Source of the DNA: Clostridium sp. UBA4108
Lineage (GTDB): Bacteria; Bacillota; Clostridia; Clostridiales; Clostridiaceae
Assembly (NCBI GenBank): GCA_002381695.1
Contig: DFXM01000020.1
Span: 209,883-273,882, forward strand
Length of the DNA stretch: 64,000 nucleotides
Direction: 5' to 3'
Position 1 is the stretch's first letter, and each line of letters begins with the position of its first letter. A program made the position numbers and the translations under genes. Shown one piece after another: positions 1 to 9,237 of the stretch. The notes beneath the pieces are model-generated. The model worked only from the letters and a program-made list of their open reading frames with translations. It had not been told where the DNA came from and searched no databases.

Positions 1-1
1 T

Positions 2-721
2 ATTTTAATGTCACGGCCAATTGATTTTGGAGTGTGTAATAAAGGTGAAGAGGTTTTTACTTTACTTACTTGGGTAAGTGGTGAGGATGCAGAAATTGTT
101 CTTCCTACACTTAGTGATAAACAGCAATATGAAATGGGAATTAAAGCAGGAGAAATGTTAAGGCAAATACACGAAATCCCAGCGCCTCAAGATCAAATAT
201 CTTGGTCAGAACATTTTAATCGTAAAATAGACAGAAAAATAGTGAATTATAAAGCCTGTGGTATTTATTTAAGAGGAGCAAATAAGATAATCAACTATAT
301 TGAAGAAAACCGTTATCTTTTAGAAAATCGACCACAGTCTTTTCAGCACGGTGATTATCATATTGGAAATATGATTATTACAAAATCAGGAGAATTGGGT
401 ATCATTGACTTTAACAGGTTTGATTATGGTGATCCATGGGAGGAGTTTAATCGTATTACTTGGTGCGTAAATAAAAGCGAATTATTTGCATCTGGATATA
501 TTAATTCATATTTTAATTATAAGGTACCTGATTTATTTTTCAAGTTGATGGCATTGTATATTGCTAGTAACCAACTTTCATCAATTCCTTGGGCAGTTCC
601 TTTTGGAGAAGAAGAAGTAAATATTATGCTTGAGCAAACGGAATCAGTCTTAAAATGGTACGATGATTTTGAAATACATATACCAAAGTGGTATGTCTCA
701 AACTTTATGGAAGGAATATAA
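2..721 (+). CDS. Aminoglycoside phosphotransferase (APH) family protein, 5' end cut by window edge
   Basis: Kinase-like phosphotransferase of the APH/choline kinase fold, which transfers phosphate from ATP to a small hydroxylated substrate, often a drug. Counting from the first ATG at 8, the catalytic loop motif HGDYHIGNM lies at about residues 114-122 and the metal-binding IIDFNRFDYGD at about 132-142. The frame stays open to base 2, and APH proteins usually have about 60 more N-terminal residues carrying the ATP-binding beta strands. The ATG at 8 is therefore probably internal, and the gene is cut by the window edge. The true substrate cannot be told. The neighbourhood gives no operon partner. 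Confidence 0.8.
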   Translation: MLMSRPIDFGVCNKGEEVFTLLTWVSGEDAEIVLPTLSDKQQYEMGIKAGEMLRQIHEIPAPQDQISWSEHFNRKIDRKIVNYKACGIYLRGANKIINYIEENRYLLENRPQSFQHGDYHIGNMIITKSGELGIIDFNRFDYGDPWEEFNRITWCVNKSELFASGYINSYFNYKVPDLFFKLMALYIASNQLSSIPWAVPFGEEEVNIMLEQTESVLKWYDDFEIHIPKWYVSNFMEGI

Positions 722-862
722 GTTTTAGAGATAGCCTATATTAACAATGCAAATTTAGGAGTTAGGCCTTTCATTGGAATAAGATATATAGATATATTTT
801 TATTAATATGCAATAAATAAAATTAAATGTTATAAAAATAGAATATTTAAGGGGGAATATGT

Positions 863-1300
863 ATGAAAATAGTGAATCGGTCATTATTTTGGCTACATTT
901 ATTTGTAGGAATAGGAGCTATTGCTGGTGGATTAGCAGCCATTACTAATCCTCTAGCCCCAATGGGAATGCCAGTTGAGGCTTTAAAAAAATCACCTTTC
1001 ACTAGCTATTTAATACCTGGTATTATATTATTTACTGTCATTGGAGTTGGAAATGTTTTTAGTGCTATAATGTTTCGTTTTAAGTTGAGATTCCAAGGGT
1101 ATATAAGTAGCATTTTCAGCTGGGCACTAGTAATTTGGATTATCATACAATGCATAATGCTTCAGGCTGTTGTAGCATTACATGTTATATTTTTTATCAT
1201 TGGACTCATACAAGGTATTTTATCAACGATTATTTTATTTGATAAGAGATTGTTTCCAACAAATATTATTTTAGATTTTTATGAGGGAATGAGAAAGTAA
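863..1300 (+). CDS. Small four-helix membrane protein, function unknown
   Basis: A 145-residue protein made almost wholly of four hydrophobic segments (about residues 8-28, 48-68, 82-100 and 104-126) with short charged loops. A GGGGG ribosome site sits just before the ATG. I do not recognise a family beyond a generic integral membrane protein. It stands alone between the APH-like gene and the M-box leader, with no visible operon partner. Confidence 0.7.
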   Translation: MKIVNRSLFWLHLFVGIGAIAGGLAAITNPLAPMGMPVEALKKSPFTSYLIPGIILFTVIGVGNVFSAIMFRFKLRFQGYISSIFSWALVIWIIIQCIMLQAVVALHVIFFIIGLIQGILSTIILFDKRLFPTNIILDFYEGMRK

Positions 1301-1480
1301 GTATAGTGAGAAAAATTTTAAAAAGGATGTTAAAGAAAAACATGAAATTACTGATCCTAAAGATGTGAAAAGAATTGTGATATTAGGAGCAAGGAGATTT
1401 ACATGTGAAATTTAGTTATATTAAAAAAAGGTTGACAATTTTACTATATTAGAATAACATAAAAGTGTAAATTTAATAAA
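1301..1480 (+). other. Intergenic DNA with a short decayed coding fragment
   Basis: Between the small membrane protein and the M-box there is a stretch of about 36 codons without a start (about 1303-1419, ending in ILGARRFTCEI then a stop). It may be the tail of a lost gene, but I cannot identify the family. The AT-rich remainder presumably carries the promoter of the mgtA leader. Confidence 0.3.
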
Positions 1481-1627
1481 ACCTCGGTAGGTGAGGTTAC
1501 TACAAGGATACGGGTTGCTGCCGTAAAAGGGTGGAAACATTCTGAACTGGTTAGCAGGTTTTGCCGAACAAAGAAGGCTTAATCTAATGCAACTTCATTG
1601 CCTTGAAGAGCCAAAACTTGAACGAGA
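1481..1627 (+). promoter_or_regulatory. M-box (ykoK) Mg2+ riboswitch
   Basis: The sequence carries the conserved M-box landmarks in order: GTAGGTGAGG after a CCTCG strand, ACGGGTTGCTGCCGT, AACTGGTTAGCAGG, TTAATCTAATGCAA, and a closing CGAG followed by AAAG. The closing stem can form from CTCG at 1483-1486 and CGAG at 1623-1626. M-box RNAs sense Mg2+ and normally stop expression of Mg2+ uptake genes when Mg2+ is plentiful. A terminator follows at once and mgtA lies downstream, so the assignment fits its context. Confidence 0.93.
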
Positions 1628-1645
1628 AAGCGTTATTAATGATGC

Positions 1646-1679
1646 CTTCGTCATGTTCAATTTTTGACGAGGTTTTTTT
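1646..1679 (+). terminator. Riboswitch-controlled intrinsic terminator
   Basis: An 8-bp stem (CTTCGTCA with TGACGAGG, one wobble pair) followed by seven Ts. The right arm GACGAGG can alternatively pair with the CCTCG strand at the 5' edge of the M-box. That gives the expected terminator/antiterminator switch. Confidence 0.8.
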
Positions 1680-1713
1680 ATATTCTATTTTAAATTTTTG
1701 GAGGTGGAAAAGA

Positions 1714-1818
1714 ATGGACTCTAGCGATAGTAGTATGGACAGTGAAGATAAGTGTATATATTTAAAGAGAATTAAATATTCAAGTGTTAGACATCATTCT
1801 TTTCTGACTGAAGTTTAA
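1714..1818 (+). CDS. Small acidic ORF between the M-box and mgtA
   Basis: A 34-codon ORF with a near-consensus GGAGGTGG ribosome site at 1700-1707, six bases before the ATG. The N-terminal half is Ser/Asp-rich (MDSSDSSMDSEDK) and the C-terminal half basic. It lies directly after the riboswitch terminator and about 210 bases before mgtA, so it would be expressed only when Mg2+ is low. It could be a small protein acting on the transporter or a translated leader; I know of no described homologue. A longer in-frame start at 1603 lies inside the riboswitch and is not credible. Confidence 0.5.
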   Translation: MDSSDSSMDSEDKCIYLKRIKYSSVRHHSFLTEV

Positions 1819-1959
1819 TTTCAAGTTATTAAAATAGTATCTATTATGTATACATTTCTATAAATCAAATCTTATTATCTTCAATTGTTCTTTATCGAAA
1901 AATTCATACGCTATTGAATACCAATTTTATTTTATTATTTAAAGGGTTAAAAAACTCTA

Positions 1960-1995
1960 AAAGGTTAAAAATATATTTAGTTAACCTTTAGTTTT
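1960..1995 (+). promoter_or_regulatory. Hairpin in the mgtA leader
   Basis: A 9-bp perfect stem (AAAGGTTAA at 1960-1968, TTAACCTTT at 1981-1989) followed by a broken T-rich run ending in six Ts about 20 bases later. It lies 36 bases before the mgtA start. It may be a second attenuator between the small ORF and mgtA, or an mRNA processing or stability element. Confidence 0.4.
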
Positions 1996-2030
1996 CTATT
2001 GTCTTTTTTATGAATTTGGAGGTGTAAATT

Positions 2031-4676
2031 ATGATGAAGAAAAGAAAAGTAAATATTCAAAACAGAGTAAAAGAAAATACAACCAGACTTTTTGATTTCA
2101 GTATGATGGATTTAGAAAGAGTTTATGATAAACTAAATACAAATATCAATGGTTTAGCAATGAAGGAAGCAGAAAATAGATTTGAAAAGCATGGCTTGAA
2201 TCAGATAGCTCATGAAAGGCCAACACCATGGTATATACAGTTAATTAAAGCATTTATCAATCCCTTTGTGTTAGTTTTATTAGCTCTTGCAGTAGTATCT
2301 CTAATAACTGATGTTGTGGTTGCTGCTCCAGAAGATAGAAGTTATACAACTTCAATTGTTATCGGCATAATGGTAGCTATAAGTGGATTTTTAAAATTTT
2401 TTCAGGAATTTAAATCAGGTAAGGCTGCTGAAAAACTAAAAGCTTTAGTAAGAACAACTGCAGCAGTATGTAGAAAAGAATCAGGAATCAATGAAATCGA
2501 TATGTCAGAAATTGTACCTGGGGATATAGTATATCTTGCAGCAGGAGATATGATACCTGCTGATGTTAGAATAATAAATAGTAAGGACTTATTCGTTAGC
2601 CAATCTTCTTTAACAGGAGAATCAGAGCCAGTTGAGAAATATTCAATATTAAAAAAACCGAGTAAAGATTTAAGTGTTGCTGAACTTGATAATATATGTT
2701 TGCTAGGAACAAATATTATAAGTGGAAGTGCTACTGCCGTAGTTGTTGCTACAGGAAATGATACTTATTTGGGCTCTATGGCATCAAATTTAGTAGGAAC
2801 TAAAACCCAAACAAGTTTTGAAAAAGGAGTAAATAGCGTAAGTATCCTGATTATAAAATTCATGCTTGTTATGGTACCTATAGTATTTTTAGTAAATGGT
2901 ATCTCAAAAGGAGATTGGTTAGAAGCTCTACTCTTTGCAATATCAATAGCAGTTGGGCTTACACCAGAAATGTTACCAATGATTGTGACAACAAATCTTG
3001 CAAAGGGTGCTGTTGTTATGGCAAAGCATAAGACTGTAGTAAAAAAACTTGATGCCATACAGAACTTTGGTGCAATGGATGTGTTATGTACTGATAAAAC
3101 AGGAACTTTAACTCTTGATAAGATAGTTGTTGAAAGACATTTAGATATTCATGGAGAAGAAGATTTAAGAGTATTAAGGCATGGTTACTTAAATAGCTTT
3201 TATCAGACAGGACTTCGTAATTTGATGGATGTAGCAATATTAGAGCATGGAAAAGAAAATGGGTTTACTGAACTTGAAAATAATTATACAAAAGTAGATG
3301 AAATTCCATTTGATTTTTCAAGAAGAAGAATGTCAGTAGTATTGAAAGATCAAGAAGGAAAAAGACAACTTGTAACAAAGGGTGCCGTGGAAGAAATGCT
3401 CTCAATCTGTACTTTAGCAGAATATAAAGGAAATGTAGTAGAACTTACAGATGATATAAAAAATGAAATTCTTGATATGGTAACTAAATTAAATAATGAA
3501 GGTATGAGAGTTATTGCAATTGCACAAAAAAATGATATACCTGACGAGAATAACTTTAGCGTGGCAGACGAAAGCAATATGGTTATTATGGGATATATAG
3601 GATTTCTAGACCCACCAAAGGAATCTGCAGTAGATGCCATAAAAGCACTTAGTGAAAATGGTGTAGAAGTAAAAATACTTACTGGTGATAATGATGCTGT
3701 AACATTAAAAATATGTAGTGAAGTTGGCTTAAAAGTTAGTAATATACTTCTTGGAACTGATGTGGAAAGTATGAGTGATGAGGATTTGGCTAAAGTAGTA
3801 GATAGAACTAATGTGTTTGCGAAACTTTCTCCACTTCAAAAATCACGAATAATAAAAGTACTTCAAGATAAAGGGCATACTGTGGGTTATATGGGAGATG
3901 GAATAAATGATGCTGCAGCTTTACGTCAATCAGATGTTGGAATTTCTGTTGATACTGCTGTAGATATTGCAAAAGAATCTGCAGATATAATTTTACTTGA
4001 GAAGAGCCTAATGGTGCTTGAAGAAGGAGTTATAGAGGGTAGAAAGGTTTTCGGAAATATCATAAAGTATATAAAGATGACTGCGAGTTCAAACTTTGGT
4101 AATGTATTTAGTGTGCTAGTTGCTAGTGCGTTTTTACCATTTTTACCTATGTTACCTATCCATCTTTTAATACAAAATTTATTTTATGATGTATCTCAAA
4201 TTTCTATTCCATGGGACACAATGGATAGTGAATATTTAAGGAAACCAAGAAAGTGGAATGCAGATGATATTGGAAGATTTATGATTTTTATTGGTCCAAT
4301 AAGTTCTTTATTTGATATAACGACTTATTTGGTAATGTGGTTTGTATTCAAAGCAAACACTCCAGCAATGCAATCACTATTCCAATCAGGTTGGTTTATT
4401 GAAGGACTTTTATCTCAAACTCTTATTGTACACATGATTAGAACTAAAAAGATACCATTTATACAAAGTAGAGCTACAATTCCAGTACTTTTATTAACAG
4501 GTGTTATAATTGCGGCAGGTATATGTTTACCATTCACAGCCTTTGGAGCTTCAGTGGGATTTCAACCATTACCATTATCTTATTTCCCATGGCTTGTAGG
4601 AATTTTGTTATCTTATTGTACATTAACACAAATTATAAAAACAATGTACATTAAGAAATTTAATAATTGGTTGTAA
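2031..4676 (+). CDS. mgtA: Magnesium-translocating P-type ATPase
   Basis: P3B-type ATPase that imports Mg2+ using ATP. Its 881 residues match the usual MgtA/MgtB length. The cation-ATPase N-terminal region is followed by the actuator TGES loop (about 195-198), the phosphorylated aspartate in DKTGTLT (Asp355), TGDN and GDGIND in the P domain, and hydrophobic segments at both ends including the MgtA-like VGLTPEMLP. Translation starts at tandem ATGs with GGAGGTG seven bases upstream. The M-box upstream predicts induction at low Mg2+, and a strong terminator follows. Confidence 0.95.
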   Translation: MMKKRKVNIQNRVKENTTRLFDFSMMDLERVYDKLNTNINGLAMKEAENRFEKHGLNQIAHERPTPWYIQLIKAFINPFVLVLLALAVVSLITDVVVAAPEDRSYTTSIVIGIMVAISGFLKFFQEFKSGKAAEKLKALVRTTAAVCRKESGINEIDMSEIVPGDIVYLAAGDMIPADVRIINSKDLFVSQSSLTGESEPVEKYSILKKPSKDLSVAELDNICLLGTNIISGSATAVVVATGNDTYLGSMASNLVGTKTQTSFEKGVNSVSILIIKFMLVMVPIVFLVNGISKGDWLEALLFAISIAVGLTPEMLPMIVTTNLAKGAVVMAKHKTVVKKLDAIQNFGAMDVLCTDKTGTLTLDKIVVERHLDIHGEEDLRVLRHGYLNSFYQTGLRNLMDVAILEHGKENGFTELENNYTKVDEIPFDFSRRRMSVVLKDQEGKRQLVTKGAVEEMLSICTLAEYKGNVVELTDDIKNEILDMVTKLNNEGMRVIAIAQKNDIPDENNFSVADESNMVIMGYIGFLDPPKESAVDAIKALSENGVEVKILTGDNDAVTLKICSEVGLKVSNILLGTDVESMSDEDLAKVVDRTNVFAKLSPLQKSRIIKVLQDKGHTVGYMGDGINDAAALRQSDVGISVDTAVDIAKESADIILLEKSLMVLEEGVIEGRKVFGNIIKYIKMTASSNFGNVFSVLVASAFLPFLPMLPIHLLIQNLFYDVSQISIPWDTMDSEYLRKPRKWNADDIGRFMIFIGPISSLFDITTYLVMWFVFKANTPAMQSLFQSGWFIEGLLSQTLIVHMIRTKKIPFIQSRATIPVLLLTGVIIAAGICLPFTAFGASVGFQPLPLSYFPWLVGILLSYCTLTQIIKTMYIKKFNNWL

Positions 4677-4756
4677 CATTATATATATTTAAGCTTATTT
4701 GTACAATGTAGTTTCATTATTGAAATCTATATATTCACTAAATTTTTATATTAAAG

Positions 4757-4790
4757 GACATTTCTTAATAAAATAAGAAATGTCTTTTTT
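4757..4790 (+). terminator. Intrinsic terminator after mgtA
   Basis: An 11-bp perfect stem (GACATTTCTTA / TAAGAAATGTC) with a six-base loop and a run of six Ts. Confidence 0.9.
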
Positions 4791-4984
4791 ATGTGTAAAA
4801 AGTTGAACTTTTGTTCAACTTTAGTACAGAATTATTTTGGATATATAAAGTTAATAGGATAAATAGTAAACTTTTTATAAATATAAATTTCAGGAGTATA
4901 AGGGAAATAAATAAGTTTATGTGTGAAGTATGTGGATATATTGAGGGAAAAATTTAGAATTTTGTGGATGAAAAGGGGTAAATT

Positions 4985-6679
4985 ATGAAATTTAAAGATT
5001 TTAAATATAAAAGAGTAGATATAAAAGAGATTGAGAATAAATTTCATGGATTAATAAGGAAGTTTAATGAAGCTAATTCCGCTGAGAGCCAATACTCAAT
5101 AATAGCGGAGATTAACGCTATAAGAAATGAATTTACATCAATGAGAGTCATAAGTGAATTAAGAAAAAACTTAGGAGTAAATGGGGAATTTTATAGTAGT
5201 GAAATTGATTATTATAATGAAGCTGAGCCTATTTTAGAGGGATTAGTTTGTGAATATTATAAAGCACTAAATGGCTCAAAATTTAGAGACATGCTTAGGG
5301 AAAAATACGGAGGCCAGCTCTTTGATTTAGCAGAAAAGAAGATGAGCTGTGTTTCTGACGAAATAATAGAAGATCTGCAGCAGGAGAAAAAGTTAATAAC
5401 TGAATATGTTAATCTAAGCAAGTCTTTTAAGAGGGAATTTGAAGGAGAAGAGCTTGGACCATGGGGTTTTGAGCCTTATATAAATTCTCAAGATAGAATT
5501 ATGAGAAAGAGAGCATATGAAGCTCAAACAGAATTATATAAAGAACATGAAAAAGAAATGCAAGATTTATTTAATAGGTTTGTTAAACTAAGACATGGCA
5601 TGGCATTAAAAATGGGCTATGAGAACTTTGTTGATATGGGATATTCACGTATGAATAGAATTGGTTACGATAAAGACATGGTGGCCAAATTCAGAAAACA
5701 GATATTAGAGTATGTGGTACCATTAAATGAGGAACTTATAAGAAGGCAAGGTAAGAGGCTTGGAATAGATAAAATGAAATATTACGATGAACCAGTACAT
5801 TTTTTAAGTGGTAATGCTAAGTTAAGAGGGGATATTGATTTAATTATAAAGAAGACCTTAAAAATGTATGAGGAATTATCACCAGAAACCAATGAATTTT
5901 TTAAATATATGGTTGAAAGAGATCTTTTTGATATTGAGAAAAGAGAGGGGAAAGAAGAAGGGGGATTTTGTGAATATATTCCTAAATATAAGGCACCATT
6001 TATATACTCTGTATATAGGGGAACTATAGAAGACTTTAATGTGTTTACTCATGAAGCTGGACATGCCTTTCAAAATTACTTATGTAGAGAGTATGAAATA
6101 CCAGAGTATTGCATGGGACCTGAGGATGTAAGTGAAATTCACTCTATGAGCATGGAATTTTTAACTGAGCCATGGGTAAAAGACTTTTTCGGTGAAGATG
6201 GAGAAAAATATAAATTTTCACATATGTGTAATGCATTATTTTTAGTAGCGTACATTGCGGCAGTTGATGAGTTTCAGCACTTTGTTTACGAAAAACCTGA
6301 GGCAACGGCAGAAGAGAGAAATAGTTTCTGGAGAGAACTTGAAAAGAAATATCTTCCTTATAGAGATTATGAAGAAAATGAGTTCCTCGATAAGGGAGAA
6401 TATTGGCTCCGTCAATCTCATATTTTCTGGGGACCTTTTTACTATATTGATTATGGATTAGCACAGATTGCTGCATTTAATTTCTGGAGTAAAGCTAAGG
6501 AAAATAGAGAAGAGGCTTGGAAAGATTATATGAAAGTATGTAGAGCAGGGGGAAGTATGCCATTTATAGAGGTGATTAAATTAGGAAACTTAAAAAATCC
6601 TTTTGAAGAAGGAAGTATTGAGACCATCATTAAATCTGTTAGAGCATGGGTATTTGATGTTGAAGGACAATTAGTATAA
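4985..6679 (+). CDS. M3 family oligoendopeptidase (PepF-like)
   Basis: Cytoplasmic zinc oligopeptidase of the M3 family, which cuts short peptides. The zinc site HEAGH lies at residues 356-360 (in FTHEAGHAFQ), with the third ligand glutamate probably in EIHSMSMEF about 25 residues later. At 564 residues it is the length of the M3B oligoendopeptidase F group. There is no signal peptide. It is a single-gene unit; AGGGG lies seven bases before the ATG. Confidence 0.9.
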   Translation: MKFKDFKYKRVDIKEIENKFHGLIRKFNEANSAESQYSIIAEINAIRNEFTSMRVISELRKNLGVNGEFYSSEIDYYNEAEPILEGLVCEYYKALNGSKFRDMLREKYGGQLFDLAEKKMSCVSDEIIEDLQQEKKLITEYVNLSKSFKREFEGEELGPWGFEPYINSQDRIMRKRAYEAQTELYKEHEKEMQDLFNRFVKLRHGMALKMGYENFVDMGYSRMNRIGYDKDMVAKFRKQILEYVVPLNEELIRRQGKRLGIDKMKYYDEPVHFLSGNAKLRGDIDLIIKKTLKMYEELSPETNEFFKYMVERDLFDIEKREGKEEGGFCEYIPKYKAPFIYSVYRGTIEDFNVFTHEAGHAFQNYLCREYEIPEYCMGPEDVSEIHSMSMEFLTEPWVKDFFGEDGEKYKFSHMCNALFLVAYIAAVDEFQHFVYEKPEATAEERNSFWRELEKKYLPYRDYEENEFLDKGEYWLRQSHIFWGPFYYIDYGLAQIAAFNFWSKAKENREEAWKDYMKVCRAGGSMPFIEVIKLGNLKNPFEEGSIETIIKSVRAWVFDVEGQLV

Positions 6680-6922
6680 ATAAATATATAAATCAGTCGA
6701 ATTCAAGCTAGTTGGAAATAGATATACATGGAAGAAGGCAATAAGATTGTTGTGATTGGCCGTGGACAAAACAATGGTAGAAGAATTAATTAGAATTTAC
6801 AATGTAGAATGTATAGTTACAATATTATACACATTGGCATTAATCTAATATTTACGGTATAATTAACCATATTATCTAAGCTATAAGTAATTGTTCTAGG
6901 GTAAGGATATATGGGGGATATT
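6680..6922 (+). other. Intergenic region, no clear gene
   Basis: About 240 bases with no terminator that I trust. A short open stretch near 6729-6793 (ending KIVVIGRGQNNGRRIN and a stop) has no start codon and may be a relic. The following gene's ribosome site GGGGG lies at 6913-6917. Confidence 0.3.
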
Positions 6923-7456
6923 ATGAAGGAATATATATTTAATGGGTTAATTATATTAGCTATTATATTTGGGATGGAAAATTTAGTAAGTGAATTTAGA
7001 AAAATCAAAGAAGACAAAGTAATTATTACTAAGGGAATAATAAGGATTAATAATGATCTATTATTAGGAATAATGAGTGTAGGATTGTTCATCTTCTTTA
7101 TTTTATCGTTCTTTATTACTAAAAGAGATATATCTATATATATGATAAAAACAATGATAATACAAATTCTATGTTTGGGACCAAGCTTGATAATAGGAAC
7201 GAGAAATGAAGTAAGAGATGATGGTATTTATATAAGAAGAGAAGTTTATAAGTGGGATGAAATAGAAAGATATCAGTGGTGCAATGAAGATAAAGGTAGA
7301 AATATAATAATTAAATTCTATATACCAAAATACTATGACAACTTTTATGATAAAGAGATTAAATTTTATATAAATATAAAGGATAAAGATAAATTAGAGA
7401 GTTTTTTAGATGGAGTAGAATTTAAAAATTCTTATGAAGTAAGTGAAAGTATATAG
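6923..7456 (+). CDS. Membrane protein with C-terminal PH-like (DUF5673-type) region
   Basis: A 177-residue protein with about three hydrophobic segments in its first 110 residues, followed by a soluble tail with the pattern GIYIRREVYKWDEIERYQW. That pattern resembles the bacterial PH-like domain found at the end of small membrane proteins. I start it at ATG 6923 because GGGGG at 6913-6917 is well placed for it; the in-frame ATG at 6911 would overlap that site. Function is unknown. Confidence 0.65.
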   Translation: MKEYIFNGLIILAIIFGMENLVSEFRKIKEDKVIITKGIIRINNDLLLGIMSVGLFIFFILSFFITKRDISIYMIKTMIIQILCLGPSLIIGTRNEVRDDGIYIRREVYKWDEIERYQWCNEDKGRNIIIKFYIPKYYDNFYDKEIKFYINIKDKDKLESFLDGVEFKNSYEVSESI

Positions 7457-7671
7457 ATAATATGTGGTAGTAAGAATTATTCTTACTGCCTTTAATTTTG
7501 ATCTTAACTTTAACTATGTTAGAGGTATGATCGCTAGTTATCTAATGCATGATATACAAGCACTATTCATAATAAATATTATCATCTTATAAGATAAGGA
7601 AAAAATTATATTTATAGGTCATAATAGAGTTAGAATATTTAAAGTATGAAATATTATGGGGAGGAATTGTA

Positions 7672-7842
7672 ATGAAAGGGAAACTTAAAAGTTTTTTTGA
7701 AGCATTGGGATATTTATTAATAGCCTTTATCATTCAGTTATCAGTAAGTATTATTGGTGGAATTGCACTTAGCTTTGGGTATATGATTAAACAGATTAGG
7801 GATGGATTAAGTGATATAAATGACCAAGGGTGTCCAACATAA
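7672..7842 (+). pseudogene. N-terminal part of CPBP protease, frame broken at 7828-7831
   Basis: This ORF has a good GGGGAGGA ribosome site. It encodes 56 residues with one membrane helix (about residues 12-34), then YMIKQIRDGLSDINDQG, and stops at 7840. This is the N-terminal helix and linker expected of a clostridial CPBP-family protein. One extra base in the GGG run at 7828-7830 would join it smoothly to the downstream ORF as INDQGVSNITNL. It is therefore best read as the first part of one split gene. Confidence 0.65.
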
Positions 7843-8549
7843 CAAATCTAATTATGGAAAAAGCAAACTATTTATTGCTTATATATTCCATAATAACGGT
7901 GTTAATATTCTTACTGATGTATGCTATTAGAAAGAAAAAAATATCAGAAGAAATACTTTTCAGAAAAGCAAAAGTAAGTAACATATCTACAGCTGTGGTA
8001 GTAGGAGCCAGTATGTGGTTATTTAATTCAGGAGTTTTAGCTTTAATAGAATCAAATGGATTATTTACGAATCACTTTCAAGTGATGAATTCTATTTTGG
8101 GACCGCTATCTCAAGGAAGCATATTTATTGTTATACTAACAGTAGGAATAGTAGCTCCTTTTGCAGAAGAATTTTTATTTAGAGGAGTTGTATATAGAAC
8201 TTTAAGCAAAAATATACCAATGTCAGCTACCATAATCATTCAAGGGGTTTTATTTGGCATATATCATGGAAACTTTATTCAGGGTTCTTATGCCACGCTG
8301 TTAGGAATAATATTTGGATATATGACATATAAAACTAAATCTATATGGCCGGCAATAGTTGCTCATATGATAAATAATACAGGGGCCATAGTTATACCTA
8401 TGATAATTGGGAATAACTTTAACAACACAATGGGGTATGTGGTATTTGCTATTATAGGATTAATTGGAGTATTAGGGTCTATATTTATTCTTATTAAGTG
8501 TAATCCCTCAAAGATTGAAAATCACGTAGATATATTATTGGAGGAGTAA
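7830..8549 (+). CDS. CPBP family intramembrane metalloprotease (main body)
   Basis: Integral membrane protease of the CPBP/Abi family (type II CAAX prenyl endopeptidase-like; many bacterial members serve in bacteriocin immunity or self-protection). All three family motifs are present: EEFLFR, FGIYH and HMINN, across about six membrane helices. The frame opens with GTG at 7830 and lacks a ribosome site of its own. It overlaps the end of the upstream ORF by 13 bases, so the intact gene probably began at 7672 and was split by a 1-base deletion in a G run. The catalytic body is intact, so reinitiation could still yield protein. Confidence 0.85.
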   Translation: MSNITNLIMEKANYLLLIYSIITVLIFLLMYAIRKKKISEEILFRKAKVSNISTAVVVGASMWLFNSGVLALIESNGLFTNHFQVMNSILGPLSQGSIFIVILTVGIVAPFAEEFLFRGVVYRTLSKNIPMSATIIIQGVLFGIYHGNFIQGSYATLLGIIFGYMTYKTKSIWPAIVAHMINNTGAIVIPMIIGNNFNNTMGYVVFAIIGLIGVLGSIFILIKCNPSKIENHVDILLEE

Positions 8550-8622
8550 AACCTAAATAATGCTATAGTATTTGATAAATATTGAGATATAAGATATAAT
8601 ATAAAGGGTAGAAATGAGCTGA

Positions 8623-9006
8623 AGAAAGGTTAAAAGGGTTAGAACGACTAATAATTTTAAAATATACGCAAAAGCAATAGGAAGACTAGATAATTTAGAG
8701 GTAAGATTATGGTATAATTACCACGATAAAAATATTATTAATGAAATAGATAAATCATTATCAATAAAAGAACAGGCGATACAAGCTCATTCTTTAAGGA
8801 ATAAATATAGAGTTCAAGCTAGAAAATTAATGAAAGATAGAAATCTAGCAAAGCATTTAAATGCTAATAATTCTAATTTACCATTTGAGTATTATGAAAA
8901 TAAATATTTGAATGAAGGGTATAATGGTAATGGCCTTTATGAAAAGATAATAGATGCTTCAACTAGATCAAATCAGATAGTAAATAAAGCATTAGGAATG
9001 GCTTAA
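8623..9006 (+). pseudogene. Orphan fragment resembling a polymorphic-toxin C-terminal domain
   Basis: An open frame of 127 codons with no usable start; the first in-frame ATG is at 8830, far inside. It contains LRNKYRVQARKLMKDRNLA and NGLYEKIIDASTRSNQIVNK. The pattern is reminiscent of the alpha-helical toxin tips at the C-terminus of large secreted RHS/LXG-type toxins (family recognition from memory, moderate). A stop at 8620-8622 and a possible frame change just before suggest the delivery part has been lost. A strong terminator follows, as at a real gene end. Confidence 0.5.
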
Positions 9007-9040
9007 TATGCAGTAATTTATTACAATTATATAGTTCAGA

Positions 9041-9070
9041 GAACTCTCAATTGAGAGTTCTTTTGTTTTA
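9041..9070 (+). terminator. Intrinsic terminator
   Basis: A perfect palindrome GAACTCTCAATTGAGAGTTC followed by TTTTGTTTTA. It closes the orphan toxin-like fragment and isolates tcyP. Confidence 0.85.
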
Positions 9071-9237
9071 TCATGGCACAATTTAATTAAAATATATAAA
9101 TTATCAAAATAATTCTGACTAATTAATATTATATAGACAATGGGTTATATTATATTTATAACTATAGTGTAACATTAAATGAGTTAGCGTCATTTATAAA
9201 TATAGAGTAGATATTATAATAAGAGGAGGATGAAAAA

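Noticed and set aside
1603..1818. Seventy-one-codon ORF covering the end of the M-box
   Set aside because: Its first 37 codons are conserved riboswitch and terminator sequence. Only the internal ATG at 1714 has a ribosome site.
4799..4824. Palindrome AAAGTTGAAC-TTTT-GTTCAACTTT resembling a LexA/SOS box (GAAC-N4-GTTC)
   Set aside because: The adjacent gene is an M3 peptidase with no SOS link, and the site lies just after the mgtA terminator, far (about 160 bases) from the next start. It could equally be a second terminator arm. Not enough to call an operator.
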